From NCBI GenBank assembly GCA_910574455.1, contig CAJSYZ010000005.1, forward strand, positions 1,426,001 to 1,490,000: a stretch of DNA of 64,000 bases, given 5' to 3'. The DNA is from Trichaptum fuscoviolaceum. Taxonomy: Eukaryota > Basidiomycota > Agaricomycetes > Hymenochaetales > Trichaptaceae. The notes below the pieces were generated by a model. The model was given only the letters and a program-made list of their open reading frames with translations, was not told where the DNA came from and did no database searches. Positions within the stretch are counted from its first letter, which is position 1; every line of letters begins with the position of its first letter. Made by a program: the position numbers and the translations under genes. Below are positions 56,730 to 64,000 of the stretch, in pieces.

Positions 56730-59700
56730 TCAATATCGATCGTGTCGAGCCAAGTTCGGCGGATGCTGGTTCGGTCTCCGGAACGGCGGGCCACGCGGCA
56801 ACATCCCGCCCTCCATCAAGCCCGTGCCCTCTCCCGACGCCTCCCTCGCACTGGCCGGCGATGAGCCCGAGCCCCCCGGCGACCCAGGAACGAAGAGCGC
56901 GCCACGATTCTGCGAGGACCGTTCCTTACGTCGCAGGTGCGTCGGGGCGGGGAATGGTTCGGGCAGGCCCTTCCGTGGGCCAGAGCTGTAAAAGATCTTC
57001 GGTCGCCAGGCCTCGCGTTCATCCATCACGCACGAGTTCTTGAATTTTTCCACTAGAGCCTCTTTCCCCCTGGATAAAGGAAGAAAGGCAACGGAGATAC
57101 AATGAGCGCTCCGTCATTTTTCTTTGATACTGCAAACAGGGAAGAGAGCTTACTGGTAATTTGCGTAACTCATTTGCAAAACCTTCTCCGACGAGAACAT
57201 GTTCCTTTAAACACAGAATGATGTCAGATCGCTCCAAAAAAGAGCATTAGAAAAGTCTTACCACTTGACCCCAAGTTTTGAGCTGGCAAAGTGAAGGAGA
57301 TCTTCGACGTGGATGAAGTTGACGAACGCTGAACAAATTCTATCAGTAAATGTAGATAATGAATACTGTACTCGGTATTTACCATAACCAACATTGCAAC
57401 CTGCAGCAGCGCACATACCAGTCAGAAACAATTCTACACAATAGCAACAAAAAGACAAAACTCACCATTCTGGAAGTCCATACGCAGATACAGGAAATCA
57501 ATCTTGCGGGGGCACACCTTGCTGATGTACTCGATCAAGTCTTTATCGGTCAGCTTGTTAGGGATATTCTTGATCATGACCGTCGTGCGCGTATCCAGGC
57601 CCTTCGCGATGCGGTCCAAGTCAATCTGGTTCCGCTCGGCCAATTGGCTATCGGCACTGCCGCCGGCGGACGATGCAGTAGCACCCAAGTTCGCGCGGTG
57701 CGTCAGCTGTCCGTGCCGGTGCAGCGTCGCCGAGCGCCCCCCGGAGCTCGCCGTCGACGTCGGGCTGAACGCGCTGCCCCCGTCGCCGTATCCGTGGTGC
57801 ACATACGCGTCGCCGAGCCGGGGCGCAGCGTACGGGTCGACGTCTGACGTCGGAGAAACGCCGTAGTAGTGCTGCTGCGTCTGGTGCGATGGCGACACGA
57901 CGCTGAGCGGCATGCCCATCAGGTGCGCCTGGAGCAGTGCCTGTGTGTGCGCGTCCGTCTGCGGCGAGAATCCGTGCATGCTCGCGTGGTGCCCGCCCAC
58001 CGAATGCGCGTGCGGAGTGTAGGCTTGCTGGTGCTGGTGCTGGTGGCTCTGCCAGCCTGAATACGGGGAATGCATACTCCCGAAGATCGAGTTGGCGGCC
58101 AACGCGTCGCCGGGCGTGTGTGGGGTGTGTGGACTCTGCGGGCCGGTCACAGGCGACGAGTCCGCCGCGCTCGCATACCGCCTGTGTATGCGCGTGAGGT
58201 CGATTTCCTCAGACGAGTCAAACAGGTCTCCTCCCGCGCTCGGGTGCGCAGACGAGCTGCCAGAGCCATCCGGCGTGGACGGTCCACCGCTATACTGCTG
58301 CTGGTGCCCGCCCGACGCCTCGCTCGAGAAATCCTCGAACGCGTCCTGCAAGTCGATCGGCTGAATCCCGACGATTCGGTCCCGAGCAAGAGAATGCGAG
58401 TACGTGTCCTCGCCCGGAGAAACAACACGCGGCGAGGCGGACGACTCACTGATCGCACGCGCGCGCAGGGGGCGGACACCGCCATGGCTCCGTCCGTCCT
58501 CCCGCCCACGATCGAAGTCACCTCCACGGCCAGGGCCGGGCCCTATCCCCGCAGGCAGCGCCAGCCCGAGCCCGAGGCCCATACCTAAGCCGGACTCCGC
58601 GCCGCTGCGCTGTGCCTCTGACCGTCTCAGCGATTCAAAGTCAAACGTGTCGCTCGTCCGACGCATGTGCGGGTCGTACCGCACGCCACCACCCGCGCTC
58701 GCGGCGCTGCCACTGCGATCGAGACCCAGCGCTTCAAGAAGCGTCCCGTACGATGACGATGTCGCGCTGGAGGAGGCCGCAGCCGCACCGGCCGCGGCGC
58801 GGCGTCTCAGATCCTGCTCGCTCGTCGACTGATGCAGCGGGATTTTCACCGAGCCCGTCGAGATCCGCCTCGCCCCTCCGACATGTAGCGAGTGGGGTGC
58901 GCCGCCCCCTCCCCCGCTGCCGCAACCGCTGGCGTGCAGCTGGTGCATGTGTGCGTGTATGGGGGATATAGGGAGCGGAAGCGCGCGTGGGCCGTGGAAA
59001 GGAGACGAGTTCGTCGTATCGATCTCGACGAACTCGTCGTCATACGGGTCGCGTTGTTGGTGCTGCTGATGGTCCGCGACGTACTGCGAGAGGGAAAATG
59101 CGCTGAGGGGGGACGAGGGCTGCGAAGAACGTCCAGATACAGGACTCATGGTCGTGGATTGAGACTGAGCAGAAACCATGGAAGGGGCGTCTGCAAACGC
59201 TGAGGCGAGGATCTCGTCCGCTGCATGTTTAGAGATAATACGCAGACTCGTTCCAAAGATACTGCGGTTATCAAGCGCCTCGCGGGCATGCTTCGCCTTT
59301 CGAGAATCGAAAAACTCCACAACGTAAGCCTGTATGAAATAATAAAGAAATGTCATTATCATGTCAGAGAGCGATCGAAGCAGTAATGACATGAGTATGT
59401 AACAAATTTTCACTAACCTGCTTGTTGGGGAGATTCGCATGGCTGAAAGACCGGAGCTCTCCAAATCCGCTGAGAATGTTTTGTATGGCTTCCCCACCGA
59501 GATTGCCATCGGCCAAGACGAGCAAAACACCTTCCGTCTCGTTGATAAAGGGCGAATCACCGAGGAGCTGGAACAAAAGAAAAGGGCAGGTTAGCCTCAA
59601 CGCAGCTTCCATTCAACTTCATGATGATGATGGCTCCGACTCATAGCTTCGTAATAGGTGGCATAAGGGTGGAAACGCATAATAAGAAGTGCGGGGGGAA

Positions 59701-61398
59701 AAGGGCAGAACAACGAACCTTGGTTAAATCCCGCGTTCCCACTTTTTGGACTGAGAGTCCCGAGGAAGCAGTGTTTCCAAAAAGCGACTGACACGCCCCG
59801 GGGGCGCGCAAATGCGCTTCTGCTTGGGCGAGGTGCCTCGGATCGTAGAACGCCAAAATGAGCACGCCGTGCGATTCCTGGAACTTTGTGCACATGCCTC
59901 GCAGCTCTCCGCACGCTTTCTAATTTTTTTTTTCATTCAATTACTCATAAGGGGGGAAACTAGTGGATAAAAGGGCGGGCGTACTTTGATCGTATCCTTG
60001 AGCACTGCAGAAGGTGTATCATTGGGTACACCGCCAGCCTGGAGGTGTGGATGAACGTAAGAATTGCATACTTTAATACAAGAGATAAAACATACAAGTA
60101 GGAATCGAGCCCCATCGTCCGCAGACTCGATACGTCCGCTTCTTTCCATGGACGCGCCCCTTCTGTTCGGCGAGGCTGGCCCGCCAACTGAGCCAAGTCG
60201 GCCTGAGCCATCAACCTCGTTCAACTCGACAGCCAGCTGCCGCATATTGAAGGAACCGCTGCTCTCGTCCGCGCTGTACCCAGAGCCGATCGACAAGTCA
60301 CGGTTGTCAGTCGCAGCGGCGGCGGCGGCGGAGAGCTTAGCGCCAAAGTCGATGTCAGAGCCGAAATCCAGAGCGAGGCGTTGCGGCCAGCGGTGGGATG
60401 CATCCGCCGCTCCCCCGACTCCTCCGCTGCCCGGGCTAGCAACCGAGGCAGAGTCGCCCGCGTTGCGGTCCCGGTAGAGGAGGGGCGAGGCGGGGGTGCA
60501 CGGCGGGACAGCGAGGGTGAAGGGGGACGTCGTCGGCGTGCCCACGCTCATGCTCAAGCTCGCGCTCATCGGGGTACTGCCCACCGACGCGCTGGACACA
60601 CTCGACACACTTGAGCCCGACGCGTCGTTGTTCGCGGACGTTGCCGGTGTGAGCGGGGGCGTGAGAGGGGTGTGCGGCTGCGAGGGGCGCTGCTGCTGTT
60701 CCCTGTCCGGCGTCGCTTGCGGGTGCGGGAGTGCGTTATACTCTGAATTCGGATTCGGCGAGTGTTGCTGTGAAGGAGCGTTGTGCTGGCTCTGAGGGTG
60801 CTGCGCTGCGCTGGGTGAAGTGCCAGACAGAGGGAGGGTTGGCTTAGGAGCCTGCTGCGGTGATTGCATCTGCGTGGGCGTCGGAGAGCCGAAGACTTCT
60901 ATGCAGAATTGTGTGTCAGTTTATAGACTTGAGCTTGTCAGGCATGAAAGACATTTGTATACGAATGAATGGAAATAAATGTGAGCAATGGGGAACGATC
61001 TGAGGAGGAAGGAGAGAGGGCAAGAAAGAAAACGTACGGTAATCATAATCATAGTCCGTCTCATCGCGGTTGTATGCAGTGGCGTTCGCGCCGGCCCTGC
61101 AAACGACAAGTCCAACCAAAAAATCAAGGGTGTGTCGTTAACTCTCCTGCTCGAACAAACGGAAAGTGATAGGCGTACCACAAGCTCTGGATACCAGGGG
61201 AACTGGGAACAGAGCTGAGTCCATGGACAGGTCGAGTAGGTGATGTGTCCTGCGAGAAACCACGGCGTGTCAGCTCTGCTTCCTGTACAAGAGGAGGCCG
61301 AAGAAATTCACCTCTCTCATCTGTCCGTGTGCAGGGTGTGCGGTGCCCGAGCGGGGAAACGGGACGGCCGAGTGCGATTGCGATTGCGATTGAGCCAT
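56730..61398 (-). CDS. Mei2-like RNA-binding protein with C-terminal Mei2-type RRM
   Basis: Mei2-like proteins bind RNA and control the switch to meiosis or differentiation. The start MAQSQSQSHSAVPFPR at 61398 begins an 87-nt exon (61398-61312), followed by 61249-61179 and further exons with DTSPTRPVHGLSS and DETDYDYDY. A Gln/Pro/Ser-rich segment lies at 60.1-60.9 kb. Two degenerate RRM-like units follow: FQESHGVLILAFYDPRHLAQ and INETEGVLLVLADGNLGGEA with AYVVEFFDSRKAKHAREAL. A long His/Gly/Ser-rich disordered stretch (57.7-59.2 kb) leads to the diagnostic Mei2 RRM, MIKNIPNKLTDKDLIEY and IDFLYLRMDFQN, continuing GCNVGYAFVNF over introns. The C-terminal tail is WRPKIFYSSGP, then Pro/Gly-rich. 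Estimated length is about 1,250 residues. The G+C-rich central exon gives long false frames on the plus strand. Another in-frame Met at 61575 would add a hydrophobic stretch and is less likely the start. Confidence 0.88.
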
Positions 61399-63173
61399 GT
61401 CGAGTTCGTAGTCGAAAGAAAGCACTGCTCCTCCCCGAGGCTGAGTACTTCTACTGCCACAAACGAGCGAGGACGCACAAGAAGAGGCAACAAGAATTGA
61501 GGTGATGAGGAGGAGAAAGAGAAAGCGGGTAACAAGCAGGGGAGAACAAGCAGCAAGAGAGGGAGAGCGGAGCAAAATGAAGAGCTAAGGGAAGAAAAGG
61601 ACGACCCGGGGTCGAACAGACGCCAGGGTTATATACAAAAACGGCCGGGGGATGTAATGGTATAAAAATGAGAAAAGTATTATAAGAGCACGCGGGTCAC
61701 TGGCGTCAAGAGGACGAGAAGGAGTAGAGGGATCAGCCGCACCGGGAGCACGTCAGGACGTCAGGCGCTGAGTACAGCAAAGGAGTTGCTTGCCCTCTCT
61801 GCTGTAGCGCTGTTGACGTCCGTCGAGGCGAATTAGATGGCGAGCGCGAACAGCGGGTGTTGCGCGCTCGCTGTGCAGGTTCAACGCGCGCGCCGCAGAC
61901 CGATCCGCAAGACGAGAGACAGCAGCAATGGCGACAGCCGTCAAATGAAGCTTATCCAGAGCAAAACTCTGTATGTTGTTGGTATTTCCGCCTTCTGGAT
62001 TTATGAATGCATCCAGAGATCGTCGGCCTTGGGTTGATGGCGTGTGCATCATGTCCGAAAGGAGAGCTGGCAACCCACTTTCTGACCGGCCGCTCTGCTG
62101 TCCCGTTCTTCTCTTCTTTCATTGTTCGGCCACCCGCTGGTGCTTCCAGGACAAGTTCTAAAACTGTCTATCAGTCGGATATATTTGCAAGTCAACTCTG
62201 ACGGTAGCGGAGCCGGACGCTGATAACCACCCGAGCCCGCGTGGACTATAAGCCGGCTTTCTTGTGGAGCTGCCAGGCTGCACTGGGGACGGCGACAACG
62301 GAGAATACTGGCAAGCGAACTCAGGCCCGTGCCATGGTTCAATTACGCACAATACTCGCAATATGCTGTGCCATCCGTCGACATTGCCAGTGGCACCCGA
62401 ACTTGGTCTGTCCATCGGCGTTCCATGCGTGCCGTAATCTCTTGCAATTTATCGTCCTTTTCTTTAACGAGAGTACCACGCTTTACTCTTTAAATTGAAA
62501 TCACTAGTTAACATGATTAATCCAAGTTCAAGGACCACATAGTTTCTGGTGCACTCACTTTATCTTCGACGCGCAGTCTTTCGGACAGGCGGTTTATTAT
62601 CACCGCCCACGCACATTGAACGGGACATGAATATGTCCTTATAGGACGAGATTGTCGAGTTGTTTCGAGGACCTGATTGGCCCAAGGCTATTACCGTTCA
62701 GCACAAGGCATCGGGCATCAACGTTGTGGCGTTCCACCCCTCTCATGATACCATCCGGAGCCAAACCCTATTCTCACATTCATATACCAGCATTTCGAGG
62801 ATGTTAGAGTGTGCCACAGACGGTGGTCGCAGTCAAGAGCAGAGAACGATAGTCTGTTTAGCTATGTCCTATGAGAAATATATATGCTCGCGAGGCCGGT
62901 CAGAGCCCAATCGGTGTGATTCACAGACCTCGACAGAAATCAGTATGGACATGATTCCCGAACACCCCTAAGGTGTAAGGGTTATAGCGGGCTAAATGTT
63001 ACGCTCCTCTAAAGCAAAAAGTTTGCACTCACGTGCCGCAATTCCTGAGACCTTTTTCCTTCTTTCGTCTTCCGGCGTGTGTACGCCCTTCTTCATTCGT
63101 AACCGTCATCCCCGCCCATGCCCGTTCCTTCCTTCACGGGAAACATAAGAGGCTGTCTGAAATCAAGACAGAC
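61399..63173. other. Intergenic, 5' flank of the Mei2-like gene
   Basis: About 1.8 kb with no supportable gene. It contains an imperfect GC-rich inverted pair near 61,842-61,872 (GCGAGCGCGAAC / GTTGCGCGCTCGC) and a short palindrome GTCCTTATAGGAC near 62,635. Plus-strand frames up to about 100 codons (for example 62660-62971) have no motif. Confidence 0.45.
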
Positions 63174-63407
63174 GCTGTGAAGTATTGTCACTTCTTCAAA
63201 GGTTTGTCTTTCTTTCAAACAATTCAGCATTGGCACGCTTTTACATACTGTCTCACTTTCAGACAGCCCGATGTATGTTGTGCGTGCTTATTGACAGAGG
63301 CTGTGAAGTATTGTCACTTCTTCAAAGGTTTGTCTTTCTTTCACACAATTCAGCATTGGGACGCATTTACATACCGTCACACTTTCAGACAGCCCGATGT
63401 ATGTTGT
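63174..63407 (+). repeat. Direct tandem duplication, two 108-bp copies at 126-bp spacing
   Basis: 63174-63281 and 63300-63407 both begin GCTGTGAAGTATTGTCACTT and end GATGTATGTTGT, differing at only a few bases. An 18-bp spacer separates them. There are only two copies, so it is a simple duplication. Confidence 0.9.
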
Positions 63408-63411
63408 TCCC

Positions 63412-63430
63412 TTACTCCCACTGGGAGTAA
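63412..63430. repeat. Perfect 9-bp palindrome with a 1-bp centre
   Basis: TTACTCCCA and TGGGAGTAA around a single C, immediately after the tandem duplication. It could form a tight cruciform or be a dimer-binding site. No gene is close enough to assign it. Confidence 0.7.
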
Positions 63431-63746
63431 AGGGCACTGTATCCCCTAAATTGCCGTGGGATACCTGCCACTGCCAGTGTCCTTCGTGGGAATATTACAG
63501 TCATTGACCATTCCTTTAAACTCCGATTTTTGCAACATTATTTTCATCAATTCACCATCAATTTCATTAATTTTTTTCGCATATAGGCTTAGAATAGCAC
63601 TGTAAGAATTGATATCTACGTTTCTGTACTCATTACAGCAACCATTCTATGGTGCCGTTCACTTAGACACCGCTACTTTTGTGCACCCAAATAGGAAATC
63701 CAAAAAAATAGATATTTAAAAATCCTTTAGTGGAAATGCTCCTTTC

Positions 63747-63943
63747 ACATCAGGAAAACTACTTTCTGCTTATGGCCACTGACGCGTCCTGACGCGTCCT
63801 GATTTGGCTGGCACCTGTCTGAAGGGTCGCTACTTCGTCTGAAAATACACTGATTGCCTTAACTCACTGAAATAAGGAGAGTTTCAGGATGCAAGCCGTC
63901 TCTCAGTACATCAGAATGCAAGTCAGGATTTCAGTGCTCAAGT
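63747..63943 (+). repeat. Dispersed repeat copy C
   Basis: Same 197-bp unit as 31101-31297, with a few substitutions and the two tandem GACGCGTCCT units preserved. Similarity ends after CAGTGCTCAAGT. It has the same orientation as copy A and may be the left end of another element running off the window. Confidence 0.75.
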
Positions 63944-64000
63944 ATTATAGGACTTAGAAAATTTTAAAAAAATTTGTTGCATCCAAAACAGGAAACTTGA

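Noticed and set aside
58070..58588. 172-codon plus-strand frame opposite the Mei2-like gene
   Set aside because: Arg-rich shadow of a GC-rich, low-complexity minus-strand exon.
63174..63407. CRISPR-like repeat pair
   Set aside because: Only two long copies with an 18-bp spacer in a eukaryotic genome; a simple tandem duplication.

Overview
The window is eukaryotic DNA from a filamentous basidiomycete, most likely an Agaricomycete (mushroom or polypore lineage). Genes are compact and split by many introns of about 50-70 nt with GTRNGT donors and YAG acceptors. The gene set is typically fungal: a Tlg2-type syntaxin, a giant TOM1/HUWE1 HECT ubiquitin ligase, SUB1/PC4, YIF1, a sphingolipid C9-methyltransferase and a Mei2-like RNA-binding protein. 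The mobile DNA is an LTR chromovirus plus a Plavaka-type transposase, the latter a hallmark of Agaricomycetes. There are no bacterial operons, CRISPR arrays or rRNA genes, and I recognised no intact tRNA gene.

Layout. 1-3 kb: 5' part of a TLG2/syntaxin-16 gene (minus) with unusually long introns. 4.4-5.0 kb: a small spliced Cys-rich protein gene (plus). 6.6-8.0 kb: an orphan protein and an RraA-like protein (plus). 8.3-20.5 kb: TOM1 (minus), divergent from SUB1 (20.8-21.4 kb, plus). 21.6-22.9 kb: YIF1 (minus), divergent from the sphingolipid C9-methyltransferase (23.1-25.0 kb, plus). 25.9-29.0 kb: a Ser/Pro-rich unknown protein (minus). 31.1-55.0 kb: a mobile-element island. 56.7-61.4 kb: a Mei2-like gene (minus). 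61.4-64 kb: intergenic DNA with a tandem duplication, a palindrome and another copy of a dispersed repeat.

The island is the most unusual part. A 6,730-bp Ty3/gypsy chromovirus (LTRs of 830 bp, apparently identical, with an ATTGG target duplication) lies in the last codons of a DEDDy 3'-5' exonuclease gene. Next is a decayed BCS1-like AAA ATPase (Walker A Lys to Arg, in-frame stop, frame break). Then comes a Plavaka-type element carrying a C2H2/Plavaka transposase and two spliced accessory genes. One accessory gene has a run of short, mostly codon-bounded exons that often encode Lys/Arg clusters. Related sequences facing outward at 31,101 and 55,045 bracket the whole 24-kb block, and a third copy starts at 63,747. 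They may be ends of one large element or independent short copies.

The host genes serve endosome/Golgi trafficking (TLG2, YIF1), ubiquitin signalling (TOM1), transcription (SUB1), glucosylceramide modification (C9-methyltransferase) and probably RNA control of development (Mei2-like). I see no shared pathway. The divergent pairs TOM1/SUB1 and YIF1/C9-methyltransferase share short intergenic promoters. Exon limits given to the base were read from splice sites and frame continuity by eye; those given as approximate were not.
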